The notes under the pieces were generated by a model that was not told the origin of the DNA, did not search any database, and worked only from the letters and a program-made list of their open reading frames with translations. A stretch of 64,000 nucleotides of DNA from Algoriphagus sp. (GTDB taxonomy: Bacteria > Bacteroidota > Bacteroidia > Cytophagales > Cyclobacteriaceae). Both the position numbers and the translations under genes were made by a program. The stretch is from positions 98,574-162,573 of the forward strand of contig NZ_JAMWZB010000006.1 in the NCBI RefSeq assembly GCF_024305035.1, in the 5' to 3' direction. This document shows positions 17,337 through 26,568 of this stretch, piece by piece; position 1 is the stretch's first letter; each line of letters opens with the position of its first letter.

Positions 17337-18170
17337 TTAAAATGATTTGATTTCCAAACCTCCAAATAAAATCGTTCCTCTCAGAACCAGTACCTTATCC
17401 GTGTCCACCTCGGACTGGCGGTAGATTCGCTTATCTTCAACGCCTGCGGCGATATTAGTCACCTCGGTTCGCACATCCCAATGCGGGGGTACAATCAGTT
17501 TCATCCCCCCAAAAATCACATCTACCTGCATCGTTTGTACTCCCTGAAGGTCTGCTTGAGACAGATCCAAATCGATCCCTCCAAAGGCTGCGGTCAATTT
17601 TCCACCTTGGAAATTCTTGGATAAAATCCGCTTGTTCACTCCACTCAAAATCGCATCAATATTGGCCTTGTCCGAATAGGAAATCCCGGAGGCACCCCCT
17701 ATTCCTGATTTGCTGTTTTCCTGAGGCCCTGCAGTTTTTGAGGAGTCATCCGAGGAGTCGGTAGAAGCAAAGGCAGAAGAGGAACTTTTAAAAGATTTTT
17801 GTTGCATTTTGGACATCACCTCATCCATGACCCGATTTTCTTTTTGTTTTTGAGTAATCAAATAGATTCCCAAAAGAATCAGACCAATCGGCAAGACATA
17901 CTGCTCCAAGCCAAGGTCAAAGCCAAACTCGCGTTCGGCCAGAAAATAAAACCCAAAACCAAGCATGACTGCCCCAAAGAAGGATTGAAACTGATGTTTA
18001 ATCAAAACGATGGTACCGATAGCGATGAGAATCATGGGCCAGGAAAGAATCCAGCCGGGAAAGAAAATCCCCAGTTTGCGTAGTAGAATCAGAATACCTA
18101 CTCCCAAGATGATAAATCCGAATATGAGACCACTCTCATTTTTGGATTTTGGATTAGAATAATTTGCCAT
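17337..18170 (-). CDS. LiaF-like membrane protein (DUF5668 / cell-wall-active antibiotic response)
   Basis: A 277-residue protein with an N-terminal bundle of four short hydrophobic helices (about 14-100; LIFGFIILGVGILILL, FPGWILSWPMILIAIG) typical of the LiaF/LiaI transmembrane region, a Ser/Lys-rich linker, and a C-terminal beta-helical domain (about 170-275; GGKLTAAFGGIDLDLSQA, VDVIFGGMKLIVPPHW) typical of LiaF/VraT. LiaF inhibits the LiaSR cell-envelope stress system in Firmicutes. Here it lies 27 bases upstream of a LytS/LytTR pair, so the same arrangement of membrane brake plus two-component system is likely. The ATG at 18170 is preferred; an extension to 18266 would add a basic 32-residue stretch that precludes a normal membrane start. 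Confidence 0.85.
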   Translation of the reverse strand: MANYSNPKSKNESGLIFGFIILGVGILILLRKLGIFFPGWILSWPMILIAIGTIVLIKHQFQSFFGAVMLGFGFYFLAEREFGFDLGLEQYVLPIGLILLGIYLITQKQKENRVMDEVMSKMQQKSFKSSSSAFASTDSSDDSSKTAGPQENSKSGIGGASGISYSDKANIDAILSGVNKRILSKNFQGGKLTAAFGGIDLDLSQADLQGVQTMQVDVIFGGMKLIVPPHWDVRTEVTNIAAGVEDKRIYRQSEVDTDKVLVLRGTILFGGLEIKSF

Positions 18171-18288
18171 TTGCTTTTTGGTTTTATATGATACCCAAAA
18201 GTAGTCTGACAACCTAAATTGATCTCTTGTACTTCGCCTAAATCGAGAAAAAGTCGGCCAATACACCGAAAAAGTCGGCCAAATTGAA

Positions 18289-18981
18289 CTAGTTAGTTTT
18301 CTTTAGCTGGTCAAGCCCCATCAAATACTCCGCATAAACCAAATCTTCAGGCGTAGTCAGCTTGATATTTTCAGGGTTTCCAGGAATCAAGCTTACCTGC
18401 CAGCCCTGATGTTCATAAACCGTTGCATCATCGGTAAATTGCGGCAACTCGGTAACCTGAAAGGCTTTCCGAATTTTTGCCAATTGAAAAGTTTGTGGAG
18501 TTTGAACCAATCGAAAATACTGCCGCTCTTGAAAAAAGGATTTTCCATCATCGGTCAATTTTCGGATGGAATCCTTCAATGCCACAACCGCAATCGCACT
18601 CCCATTTCGTGCCGCCTCTTCAAAACTTGCCCGGATCACTTCCTGTTTGACAAAAGGACGGACTGCATCATGGATTGCAACCAAACCGTCCTCAAAAGAA
18701 ATACCACTCAGTCCATTTCTTACGGATTGAAATCGGGAATTCCCCCCGGCTACACAGTGATGGGGAACCGCAAATTGATGGCTTTTCACCAACTCCTCCC
18801 AAAGTTCAAAATCGGATTCTGGCAAAACCACAATCAGCTCTATACTGGGATCCACCTGATAAAATACCTCCAGGGTATGCATCAAAACAGGCTTTCCTGC
18901 CAGTGGCAAATATTGCTTTGAAACCGGGCCACCCATTCGGGAACCTTTTCCTCCTGCGACAAGAACAGCGGCTTTATTCAT
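18289..18981 (-). CDS. ispD: 2-C-methyl-D-erythritol 4-phosphate cytidylyltransferase
   Basis: Third step of the non-mevalonate isoprenoid pathway: MEP plus CTP gives CDP-ME. The nucleotide-binding signature VLVAGGKGSRMGG with KQYLPLAGKPVL lies at the N-terminus, followed by the family motifs HDAVRPFV (about 117-124), VALKDSIRK, and QTPQTFQLAKIRKAF and DDATVYEHQG toward the C-terminus. Length (230) is normal. The ATG at 18981 (MNKAAVLVAGG) is preferred to one at 19002. It stands 118 bases upstream of the LiaF-like gene on the same strand. Confidence 0.95.
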   Translation of the reverse strand: MNKAAVLVAGGKGSRMGGPVSKQYLPLAGKPVLMHTLEVFYQVDPSIELIVVLPESDFELWEELVKSHQFAVPHHCVAGGNSRFQSVRNGLSGISFEDGLVAIHDAVRPFVKQEVIRASFEEAARNGSAIAVVALKDSIRKLTDDGKSFFQERQYFRLVQTPQTFQLAKIRKAFQVTELPQFTDDATVYEHQGWQVSLIPGNPENIKLTTPEDLVYAEYLMGLDQLKKTN

Positions 18982-19002
18982 GTGTCTCTCATTGATTTTC
19001 AA

Positions 19003-19395
19003 AGGTCAGATAGAATTCTCACATTGACCATACTATCCCTCTGTATGTCGGTTTGGGTCATGCTCGAATTCATTTTCACAATTTTGGAGCAATTTAATTT
19101 ATTGTAAGCAAATGGGCTATTATCCCAAAGTCACTAAAAAATGAAGTCGAAAAAAAAACTCCCAATTGGGAGCTTTCTAAGCTTTTGTGAACTACCCATT
19201 TGCTAAAGACAAATGTGCTTCGTGCTTCACTGCAACTTGCTTACTGCTCCGAAGAGTTAGAAGTCTCACTGTTGCCCCACACGTGTACTCGCAAGTCCCT
19301 TACAAGGTTTTAATGTCTTATACCGACTATGAAATTATACTAAATTTGTTGCTTACAGCCAAACCACTAAAGATGGTTTGGTTTTACGCTCCGAT
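19003..19395 (-). ncRNA. Structured intergenic region, possible RNA or dispersed repeat
   Basis: No convincing gene lies in these 393 bases between ispD and queA. Instead there are nested inverted repeats: CCAAACCA/TGGTTTGG just after the queA stop (19359-19366 with 19374-19381), an ACTTGC/GCAAGT pairing and a CTC-TTCG-GAG mini-hairpin on the minus strand within about 19230-19300, a 10-bp inverted repeat AGCAAATGGG/CCCATTTGCT (19107-19116 with 19195-19204), and a complete terminator at 19150-19174. The pattern could be a small RNA, the 3' UTR of queA, or a repeated intergenic element; the sequence alone does not decide. Confidence 0.35.
19150..19174 (-). terminator. Strong rho-independent terminator downstream of queA
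   Basis: CTCCC-AATT-GGGAG (19159-19172) followed on the minus strand by nine T (19150-19158). It is 224 bases beyond the queA stop, so it ends either a long queA 3' UTR or a separate transcript arising in the intergenic region. Confidence 0.85.
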
Positions 19396-20445
19396 CTATA
19401 AAATCAACATGGCATCTCCGTAGGAGAAGAAGCGGTATTTCTCTTTAATGGCTTCTTTATAGGCTTTCATGATCAAATCATATCCTCCAAAGGCAGAAGC
19501 TGTCATAAGTAAGGTGGATTCTGGCAAATGAAAATTGGTGATGAGCGCATTGGCGATTTTAAAATCGTAAGGTGGGATAATAAACTTATCCGTCCATCCA
19601 CTGGAGGCCTTCAAGTGATTGCTCGCTGTCACTGATGATTCCACTGTCTTCAATACCGTAGTTCCGACCGCTACTACACGCTTTTTATGATCCAGAGCTT
19701 CATTGACCAGCTTCACTGTTTTTTCTGGGATGTTGTAATTCTCAGAATCCATTTTATGCTTGGTTAAATCCTCTACATCCACCTGTCTAAATGTCCCCAA
19801 TCCCACATGAAGGGTGATAGGTGTAACTTCGACCCCTTGCAGTTCCAATCGCTTCAACAAGTGAGGAGTGAAGTGCAATCCAGCAGTAGGAGCCGCTACA
19901 GCACCGACATTTTTGGCAAAAACGGTCTGATACCGATCTCGATCTTCAGGCTCAATTTTTCGTTCAATGATTTCTTTGAGTAGTGGAGTCTCGCCTAAGG
20001 TATCAATCGTTTTATGGAATTCCTCTTCGGTTCCATCAAACAAAAATCGGATCGTTCTACCTCTTGAGGTGGTATTGTCAATCACTTCGGCCACTAGGTC
20101 AGAATCTCCAAAATAAAGCTTGTTTCCCACTCGGATTTTACGCGCAGGATCAACCAGTACATCCCATAGTCGAAGTTCCGGATTTAATTCTCTCAACAAA
20201 AAAACTTCGATCTCCGCACCGGTCTTTTCTTTGTTTCCGTACAATCTTGCCGGAAAAACCTTGGTGTCATTGGTCACGAAAACATCTCCTTCTCCGAAAT
20301 ATTCAATAATGTCTTTGAAGGTTTTGTGCTCGATTTCCCCGGTTTTGCGGTGAACTACCATCAGCCGAGATTCATCTCGATTGTCGGTAGGATACAGGGC
20401 AATTAATTTCTTGGGGACGTCAAATTTGAAATCAGATAATTTCAT
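19396..20445 (-). CDS. queA: S-adenosylmethionine:tRNA ribosyltransferase-isomerase
   Basis: Transfers and isomerises the ribosyl group of SAM onto preQ1 in tRNA to make epoxyqueuosine. The 349-residue protein begins [19 protein letters not shown] and carries the family motifs [19 protein letters not shown] (about 53-71), [27 protein letters not shown] [16 protein letters not shown], and the C-terminal [12 protein letters not shown] and [12 protein letters not shown]. Length is as expected. No other queuosine gene is adjacent. Confidence 0.96.
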   Translation of the reverse strand: MKLSDFKFDVPKKLIALYPTDNRDESRLMVVHRKTGEIEHKTFKDIIEYFGEGDVFVTNDTKVFPARLYGNKEKTGAEIEVFLLRELNPELRLWDVLVDPARKIRVGNKLYFGDSDLVAEVIDNTTSRGRTIRFLFDGTEEEFHKTIDTLGETPLLKEIIERKIEPEDRDRYQTVFAKNVGAVAAPTAGLHFTPHLLKRLELQGVEVTPITLHVGLGTFRQVDVEDLTKHKMDSENYNIPEKTVKLVNEALDHKKRVVAVGTTVLKTVESSVTASNHLKASSGWTDKFIIPPYDFKIANALITNFHLPESTLLMTASAFGGYDLIMKAYKEAIKEKYRFFSYGDAMLIL

Positions 20446-20570
20446 ATATAAGCTTTAGATATCTACGCTTGATTAAATCTTTTAGAATTACTCTAAAAAA
20501 TGCAAAGATAATAACAATAATCTCCAATTTCACGTAACTTGACAAATTGTTTTAACCAACTAGTAAAAGC

Positions 20571-21818
20571 ATGCTGTTTTTCCGATTGACTTGGGAAAGT
20601 TTTCTCTTTGCCTTCAGTGCCTTAAAATCCAACCTTACTCGGACCATTCTGTCCCTTCTTGGGGTGACGGTAGGAATTTTTGCCATTATCGCGGTATTTA
20701 CCCTGGTCGATTCCTTGGAAAACAACATTAAATCCTCCTTTTCCTTTTTAGGAACCAATGTGATCCGGGTCGACCGCTTTCCGTTTGATGGACCACCCCA
20801 AAACAGGCCTTGGTGGGAATACATCAGAAGGCCGTATTCTACGGTTTCGGAGTACCGGTTTTTGGAGGAAAATCTTCAAAATGCCGAAGGAGTAACCATC
20901 TCGGCTTCCGCGCGAACGACCATCCAAGCAGGAAGCAATGCCTATGAAGGTACCCAGCTTTCCGGGGTAGCCTACACCTATCAGGATGTCTATGATGTAG
21001 CTCTGGAAGAAGGTCGTTATTTTACTGAAGTGGAAGTCGGAGGGGCTCGAAACCTTGCCTTAATCGGAAAAAAAGTAGCCAATACCCTCTATCCCAATCA
21101 GTCAATAATCGGAAAAGAAATAAAAATCAGAGGATTGAAATTCATCGTCATCGGAGTATTTGAGGAAGAGGGCGAAGGACTTTTTGAACTGCCCTCAAAA
21201 GATGAAGCCTGCTTAATTCCCTATGGAGCCTTTAATAAAATGTTTTTTACGGGTAGAAACGGCATTGAGCCTACCATTGCGGCCAAAGGGATGGAAGATG
21301 ATATTGGCTTGGTGGCTCTGGAAAATGAAATGATCGGATTACTTCGTGCAAAAAGAGGATTAAAACCCACCGTAGAGGATAATTTCACGTTAAATAAAAC
21401 GGAGTTTATCCAGAACACTATCGGTTCGGTTTTCGATGTAATTTCCTCCGCCGGCTGGGTCATTGGTGGGTTTTCCATCTTGGTGGGTGGATTTGGGATT
21501 GCAAACATCATGTTTGTCTCGGTACGGGAGCGAACCAATATCATTGGCATCCAAAAATCACTGGGAGCAAAAAATTATTTTATTCTTTTCCAATTTCTGT
21601 TTGAGGCAGTTTGCCTGAGCCTTATTGGAGGCGGTACCGGGATTATCCTAGTGTATTTATTAAGTTTTATACAGCTGGGCACCCTGGATCTGGTCTTATC
21701 CATTCAAAATATCATTTTGGGTCTTGGCGTATCTTCAATCATCGGAGTGGTTTCTGGGATAGTTCCAGCTACCCTTGCCGCAAGAATGGATCCCGTAGAA
21801 GCGATCCGTACAACCTAA
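20571..21818 (+). CDS. ABC transporter permease, MacB/FtsX type
   Basis: A 415-residue permease with the MacB topology: a first membrane helix (about 20-45, ILSLLGVTVGIFAIIAVFTLV), a large periplasmic MacB_PCD domain (about 46-285), and three C-terminal helices forming the FtsX domain (about 293-315, 338-365, 375-405; VGGFGIANIMFVSVRERTNIIGIQKSLGA is cut here to its core GFGIANIMFVSVRERTNIIG, the coupling segment). Such proteins use ATP hydrolysis for mechanotransmission or lipoprotein/peptide export. No ATPase gene is adjacent, so the partner must be encoded elsewhere. Confidence 0.9.
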   Translation: MLFFRLTWESFLFAFSALKSNLTRTILSLLGVTVGIFAIIAVFTLVDSLENNIKSSFSFLGTNVIRVDRFPFDGPPQNRPWWEYIRRPYSTVSEYRFLEENLQNAEGVTISASARTTIQAGSNAYEGTQLSGVAYTYQDVYDVALEEGRYFTEVEVGGARNLALIGKKVANTLYPNQSIIGKEIKIRGLKFIVIGVFEEEGEGLFELPSKDEACLIPYGAFNKMFFTGRNGIEPTIAAKGMEDDIGLVALENEMIGLLRAKRGLKPTVEDNFTLNKTEFIQNTIGSVFDVISSAGWVIGGFSILVGGFGIANIMFVSVRERTNIIGIQKSLGAKNYFILFQFLFEAVCLSLIGGGTGIILVYLLSFIQLGTLDLVLSIQNIILGLGVSSIIGVVSGIVPATLAARMDPVEAIRTT

Positions 21819-21835
21819 ATCAAATGGTTTGAACA

Positions 21836-21870
21836 AAAAAAGGGAGGCCGAAGCTTCCCTTTTCTTTTTT
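21836..21870. terminator. Bidirectional terminator between the permease gene and recA
   Basis: GGGAGGC (21842-21848) pairs with GCTTCCC (21853-21859, one G-U pair); T-rich sequence follows on the plus strand (from 21860) and on the minus strand (complement of the A-run before 21842). It serves the two convergent genes. Confidence 0.8.
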
Positions 21871-21882
21871 TCCGTGCAAACC

Positions 21883-22911
21883 TTATTCCTCTACTTTCCC
21901 CTCGGGAGCAGTCGGTAACAAACCGGAAGCCGCTTTGATTTTAACTTCAAGTTCATCCATTAATTCTGGATTGTCCAATAGCAGGTTCTTGACCGCATCT
22001 CGTCCCTGACCGAGTTTTTCTCCATTGTAAGAGAACCAAGATCCTGCTTTCTTAATAATGTCAAACTCAACCCCCAAATCGATGATTTCGCCGACTTTGG
22101 AGATCCCCTGCCCGTACATAATGTCAAACTCGACTACTTTGAATGGAGGAGCGACTTTGTTTTTGACCACTTTGACTCGGGTCCGGTTACCCAGAATATT
22201 ATCTGCACTTTCCTTGATCTGACCAATTCTACGGATATCTAGACGGACCGAAGCGTAGAATTTCAATGCATTACCACCCGTGGTAGTCTCTGGGTTGCCA
22301 AACATCACTCCGATTTTTTCCCGAAGCTGATTGATAAAGATGCAAGAACAGCCTGTTTTGTTTATTGCACCCGTGAGCTTTCGTAAAGCCTGTGACATCA
22401 ATCGAGCCTGAAGTCCCATTTTGCTATCTCCCATTTCTCCTTCGAGTTCGCCTTTGGGTACCAAAGCAGCCACTGAGTCAATTACGATAATGTCTATTGC
22501 TCCGGAACGGATCAGATGCTCAGCAATTTCCAAAGCTTGCTCTCCATTGTCCGGCTGGGAAATTAACAAGTTTTCGATATCGATTCCGAGCTTTTCCGCA
22601 TAGCTTTTATCAAAGGCATGCTCGGCATCAATAAAAGCGGCTAATCCACCAGCCTTTTGGGCTTCGGCAATGCAATGCATGGTCAAAGTCGTCTTGCCCG
22701 AAGACTCTGGACCATAAATCTCAATTACTCTTCCGCGAGGAATTCCGCCTACCCCCAAGGCCATATCCAGACCCAGTGAACCCGTGGAAATAGCGGGTAC
22801 ATCCTGAACCTTATTATCACTTAGTTTCATTACGGTGCCCTTTCCGTAAGTTTTTTCCAACTTATCAATGGTTAGTTGAAGCGCTTTTAATTTTTCTGCG
22901 TTATTACTCAT
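21883..22911 (-). CDS. recA: Recombinase RecA
   Basis: Strand-exchange ATPase for homologous recombination and SOS induction. The 342-residue protein shows the N-terminal polymerisation helix, Walker [10 protein letters not shown] at 67-75, FIDAEHAFD, the Walker B region ([15 protein letters not shown]), loop L1 ([22 protein letters not shown], cut here to [18 protein letters not shown]), and loop L2 ([20 protein letters not shown], core [14 protein letters not shown]). Length is standard for the phylum. No LexA-type box was recognised upstream, which is usual in Bacteroidota. Convergent with the ABC permease gene. Confidence 0.98.
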   Translation of the reverse strand: MSNNAEKLKALQLTIDKLEKTYGKGTVMKLSDNKVQDVPAISTGSLGLDMALGVGGIPRGRVIEIYGPESSGKTTLTMHCIAEAQKAGGLAAFIDAEHAFDKSYAEKLGIDIENLLISQPDNGEQALEIAEHLIRSGAIDIIVIDSVAALVPKGELEGEMGDSKMGLQARLMSQALRKLTGAINKTGCSCIFINQLREKIGVMFGNPETTTGGNALKFYASVRLDIRRIGQIKESADNILGNRTRVKVVKNKVAPPFKVVEFDIMYGQGISKVGEIIDLGVEFDIIKKAGSWFSYNGEKLGQGRDAVKNLLLDNPELMDELEVKIKAASGLLPTAPEGKVEE

Positions 22912-23088
22912 GGATTTAGAATTTTAAAAGATTGAAAACAATGTCTTTACAAGAATTGAATCTGTTAACCAAAACCGGCTACTTTTGGATTCGGATACCA
23001 AATTCGTACTTTTCATCACTATTCGGCACGTTTTTTCGTATTAACTCTAAAAATAACGTCTTTTTGTCAGGTATTGTCACAAAAAATC

Positions 23089-23871
23089 ATGAATCAGCTT
23101 AGATTACTTCTTCTTTTATTTCTTTTCCCCATCCCGGGCTTTAGCCAACAAGCCGCGACTGTCCCTTTTACCTATGGGGAAGAATTAAATTTCGAAGTAA
23201 GTTATGGCTGGATCAATCTTGCTGATGCCAAAATGCAAGTTAGTAATCAGCCGCATATTTACGATCAAAAACCCCATTACAAAATTGATGTTTACGGGGA
23301 GACCAAAGGCGCCGCTGCACTTTTTGGCAGAGTGAATGATAACTGGGGAACCTTTTGGAACGGAGAAACACGACTGCCAAAAATTTCCTATCGACATATT
23401 GAGGAAGGAAAATATCGCAAACATGAAAAGGTTTATTTTGACCAAGAAAACCGGAAAGCTGAAATGCAGCTGTTCGATCGGGAAAATAAAAATTTAAAAG
23501 AGGTCAAAGAATTTGATCTACCAGGCGAAGTGCAGGATTTGGTCAGTGGCTTTTATTATTTACGAAGCCTGGATCTACGAAATATCAAAGCCGGAGATTA
23601 CGTTACGATCAAAGGTTTTTTTGATAAAGAAATATATAACATAAAGTTAATCTTCGAAGGTACCGAACGAATTAAAACCGAACTGGGCGAAAAAGACACG
23701 TTTATCTTTTCTCCGCAAGTTCCAAAAAACAAGCTTTTCCGGGGAGAGTATCCAGTAAAAGTATGGGTCACACAGGATCAGAACAAAATACCGGTAAAAA
23801 TCAAAGCAAACTTATTTTTGGGCTCCCTCAATTTTGACATTACTTCTGCCAAAGGATTACGATATAATTAA
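23089..23871 (+). CDS. DUF3108 domain-containing exported protein
   Basis: A 260-residue protein with a clear Sec signal peptide (MNQLRLLLLLFLFPIPGFSQ, cleavage after about residue 20) and a beta-rich DUF3108 domain starting FTYGEELNFEVSYGWI and containing YKIDVYGETKGAAALFGRV and the late motif KIPVKIKANLFLGSLNFDI. The family is periplasmic or outer-membrane associated and of unknown function. A TTG at 23074 would give five extra residues; the ATG at 23089 gives the normal signal peptide. It lies just upstream of a PhoB/PhoR-like pair on the same strand. Confidence 0.85.
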   Translation: MNQLRLLLLLFLFPIPGFSQQAATVPFTYGEELNFEVSYGWINLADAKMQVSNQPHIYDQKPHYKIDVYGETKGAAALFGRVNDNWGTFWNGETRLPKISYRHIEEGKYRKHEKVYFDQENRKAEMQLFDRENKNLKEVKEFDLPGEVQDLVSGFYYLRSLDLRNIKAGDYVTIKGFFDKEIYNIKLIFEGTERIKTELGEKDTFIFSPQVPKNKLFRGEYPVKVWVTQDQNKIPVKIKANLFLGSLNFDITSAKGLRYN

Positions 23872-24020
23872 GAAACATAGCGGTAATTTTTGGATAATAT
23901 TTGCTCCCATTTTTCATCTATTCGCTTTTCAAAATGAAAAACAGCCAGGCAGATGACAAAATATTTGGTAGGTATGCTAGAATATTGCTTAATTTTATCC
24001 TGCAAACAAGAACAATCCAA

Positions 24021-24713
24021 ATGGGCGAAAAGCAGAAAATCAAAGTTCTGGTCGTAGATGATGAACCAGATATTGTTGAAATTCTAAAATACAACCTGCA
24101 AAAAGAGGGATACGAAGTAGCCACTGCAGAGGACGGAATCAAAGGCGTCAAAACTGCCTCTAAATTTTTACCCGATGTCATTCTTTTAGATATTATGATG
24201 CCACATCAGGATGGGGTGGAAACTTGTCTTCAGCTCCGTCAGATTCCAGAGCTGAAAAATACCTTTATCATTTTTTTAACGGCTCGCATGGAAGAGTATT
24301 CTGAAGTAGCTGCTTTTGATGTAGGTGCGGATGACTACATCACCAAACCAATCAAACCTCGGGCTTTGATGAGTCGGATCGCAGCGCTTTTCCGTAGGGA
24401 ATCCAAAAAAGAACAGGAGCAAGCTCAGATCAAAATCAGGGACCTGATCATTGATCGAGGCAGCTACACCATCGAAAAATCCGGCAAAACCATCACCCTA
24501 CCTAAGAAGGAGTTTGAATTATTGTATTTCCTCGCCAAAAACCCTAATATGGTATTCAGTAGAGATGAGCTTCTTCAGAATATCTGGGGTTCGGATGTCT
24601 TTGTACTCGCCCGTACGGTCGACGTACACATCCGTAAAGTCCGGGAAAAGATCGGAGATGACTACATCACTACAGTAAAAGGTGTAGGTTATAAATTCGA
24701 GTTGGGCTCCTAA
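24021..24713 (+). CDS. OmpR/PhoB-type response regulator
   Basis: A 230-residue regulator: receiver domain with acidic pocket VVDDEPD, phosphoacceptor Asp57 in ILLDIMMP, switch Thr in IIFLTAR and Lys in ADDYITKPIKP; then a winged-helix DNA-binding domain (about 130-228) with TLPKKEFELLYFL, RTVDVHIRKVREKI and the C-terminal TVKGVGYKF. A longer frame starts at 23901, but the ATG at 24021 gives the family start and is preferred. It is followed after two bases by the histidine kinase, so the two form an operon. The closest functional analogue is PhoB, the phosphate regulator, but no pho genes are adjacent. Confidence 0.93.
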   Translation: MGEKQKIKVLVVDDEPDIVEILKYNLQKEGYEVATAEDGIKGVKTASKFLPDVILLDIMMPHQDGVETCLQLRQIPELKNTFIIFLTARMEEYSEVAAFDVGADDYITKPIKPRALMSRIAALFRRESKKEQEQAQIKIRDLIIDRGSYTIEKSGKTITLPKKEFELLYFLAKNPNMVFSRDELLQNIWGSDVFVLARTVDVHIRKVREKIGDDYITTVKGVGYKFELGS

Positions 24714-24715
24714 AA

Positions 24716-25795
24716 ATGCTTGCAAGCTCCCGTGGTATTTCATTGATTTTGGCTTTGGCTATTTCGGCTTTAGTAGGGGCTTTTTTGTCTTTAATGGATG
24801 ATTCTACTGCGGTGCTGATCTTTGTGGCCTCGGGGTTGGCATTCTCAGCTTCTTATTTATTGATCAATATCACCTTGGAGTTTTTGGTCTTTCGAGAGAT
24901 TGCCAATATTTATTCCTTACTGGAGAAAATCCAAAAGAAAGAACTTTCCCAAATCCCCGAAAAAAGCTCCAGAAGCTCCATCTCTCCCCTTCGGAGAATC
25001 AATGCGGTGATTAATTCCTATGCCCTAGCTCGACAAAAGGAAATCGATGCACTTCAGAAAAACGCCGAATTTCGCCGAGAATTTATTGCCGATATTTCCC
25101 ATGAATTGAAAACCCCCATTTTTGCTACACAGGGTTACATCCATACGCTGCTTGATGGAGCCATTGACGATAAGCAGGTGCGGATGAAGTTTCTCAAACG
25201 TGCCGCCAAAAGTCTGGATTCGCTCGACAACCTCGTTCAAGATTTACTAACGCTTAATCAGATGGAAAGCGGGGTGATCAAGTTTGTTTTCAAGGATTTT
25301 GACCTGAAGGAAGTCATCGAGGAAGTCATCGAAGAACTCGAACATAAGGCGAGCAAACGTCATGTTCATATTGACTTCAAATACGAGGCGGATAAAAGCT
25401 ACCTTACCCATGCCGACCGGCAAAAAATCTATCGGGTTTGTCAAAACCTCATTTTCAACGCAGTTAAATACAACCACGACGAGGGAGAAGTCAAAATCTC
25501 CCTCAAAGCACATAAGAACCATATCCAAGTGGATATCAAAGACGATGGGCAGGGAATTCCGCCAGAAGATTTGAAGCGGATTTTTGAAAGATTTTATCGG
25601 GTAGAAAAAAGCCGAAACAAAAAAGAAGGAGGAACCGGGCTCGGCTTGGCCATCGTCAAGCATATCCTGGAAGGCCACAAAAGCAAAATCTCTGTCAGTT
25701 CTACCGTGGGCAAAGGTTCGATTTTTAGTTTTTCCTTGCCCTTGGTGAAAGAAAAGGAGCTGGATCAGACTACCAAAGCAGAACAGCCAGCTTAA
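24716..25795 (+). CDS. PhoR-like sensor histidine kinase
   Basis: A 359-residue kinase with two N-terminal membrane helices (about 5-25 and 32-55) and almost no periplasmic loop, a short linker, a HisKA domain with His129 in ADISHELKTPI, and a HATPase_c domain with N-box (CQNLIFNAVKYN), DDGQGIPPEDLKRIFERFYR and GGTGLGLAIVKHI. The lack of an extracytoplasmic sensor is as in PhoR, whose input comes through membrane partners. It starts two bases after the response-regulator stop. No terminator was recognised before the pseudogene downstream. Confidence 0.93.
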   Translation: MLASSRGISLILALAISALVGAFLSLMDDSTAVLIFVASGLAFSASYLLINITLEFLVFREIANIYSLLEKIQKKELSQIPEKSSRSSISPLRRINAVINSYALARQKEIDALQKNAEFRREFIADISHELKTPIFATQGYIHTLLDGAIDDKQVRMKFLKRAAKSLDSLDNLVQDLLTLNQMESGVIKFVFKDFDLKEVIEEVIEELEHKASKRHVHIDFKYEADKSYLTHADRQKIYRVCQNLIFNAVKYNHDEGEVKISLKAHKNHIQVDIKDDGQGIPPEDLKRIFERFYRVEKSRNKKEGGTGLGLAIVKHILEGHKSKISVSSTVGKGSIFSFSLPLVKEKELDQTTKAEQPA

Positions 25796-25957
25796 AAAAG
25801 GTTAGTTTGAAAACTTCGCTTTGTTGAAGTTAAGCAGCGCTATGTTTAATTACTCCCATGATTGGATTGCATTAATCCCTGGAATCCTGCTCATTAAATT
25901 CACCGAAGTTTCTTAGAGTCTTTTAAATTAGGTTTAATAATTAAACTTTTCCGATTA

Positions 25958-26464
25958 ATGAAAAATCAAATATTTGTTTTCCAATTATTGTTGCCGAGAT
26001 GATCATTTCTTGCAAAGAAGCGAATTTGCCCCATTACCCTTTAGAGGGTAATCGGTTTTTTATCAAAGTTTTGGATGAACAGGGTATTGATCTATAGGAT
26101 CAAAGTCAAGCAGAATCCTTCAAAGTAGATGTCATCAAAATTTTCCAGGAGCGAGCAAGTCAACTCGAAGAATTCTACGAGGGTGGCCTAAGCAATATGC
26201 GTCGAAACTTCCGGATTGATCCTCCAAAACAGGATGAAAAGCATCATCGGATGAAATTAAGTATAGCATTTAAGTATAGCATTCGAAATTACGGTGATCC
26301 AATGGAATGAATTAGAGGCAGATACCCTTTGTTCGGAAATTAACTATCATGAGACCTCGAATAAAATGTCGGTAAGCCAAGTCTATCATCAAGGAGAATT
26401 AAAACATAGCAACATACCTGTACTGTCTAGAGGGGAATTTACAATCATCAAACCAAGGCAATAA
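25958..26464 (+). pseudogene. Lipoprotein pseudogene with several disabling changes
   Basis: The reading starts MKNQIFVFQLLL at 25958, changes frame within the signal peptide, continues as a lipobox-like IISCKEANLPHYPLEGNRFF, is stopped by TAG at 26095-26097, continues to MKLSIAF, and changes frame again because of an exact 13-bp tandem duplication (26258-26270 and 26271-26283). Past the duplication the other frame runs intact (EITVIQWNELEADTL to EFTIIKPRQ) to TAA at 26462. Removing one repeat copy joins the two halves. A terminator follows. The product was probably a lipoprotein of about 165 residues; no family is recognised. Confidence 0.8.
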
Positions 26465-26486
26465 TCCTCCTGAAAAAATTCTTACT

Positions 26487-26515
26487 AATCCCTTCCCGCC
26501 GGAAGGATTTTTTTT
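26487..26515 (+). terminator. Terminator after the lipoprotein pseudogene
   Basis: AATCCCTTCC pairs with GGAAGGATT (one bulged C) across a CGCC-like loop and leads into eight T. It still separates the pseudogene from the pseudouridine synthase gene. Confidence 0.75.
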
Positions 26516-26538
26516 GACCTTTCCTTTCCCTACCTTTG
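26507..26538 (+). promoter_or_regulatory. Likely promoter of the pseudouridine synthase gene
   Basis: TACCTTTG (26531-26538) is an exact TAnnTTTG -7 match, 30 bases before the start codon. The -33 position 20 bases upstream falls in the T-run of the preceding terminator and has TTT only, so the upstream half is weak. Confidence 0.5.
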
Positions 26539-26568
26539 CAAGCTCGTTGAAGAGACACGGGAGAATCC

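Noticed and set aside
19187..19423. Plus-strand frame of 78 codons between ispD and queA
   Set aside because: It crosses the structured repeats of the intergenic region and runs into the end of queA; the protein has no family signal and could arise from a repeat.
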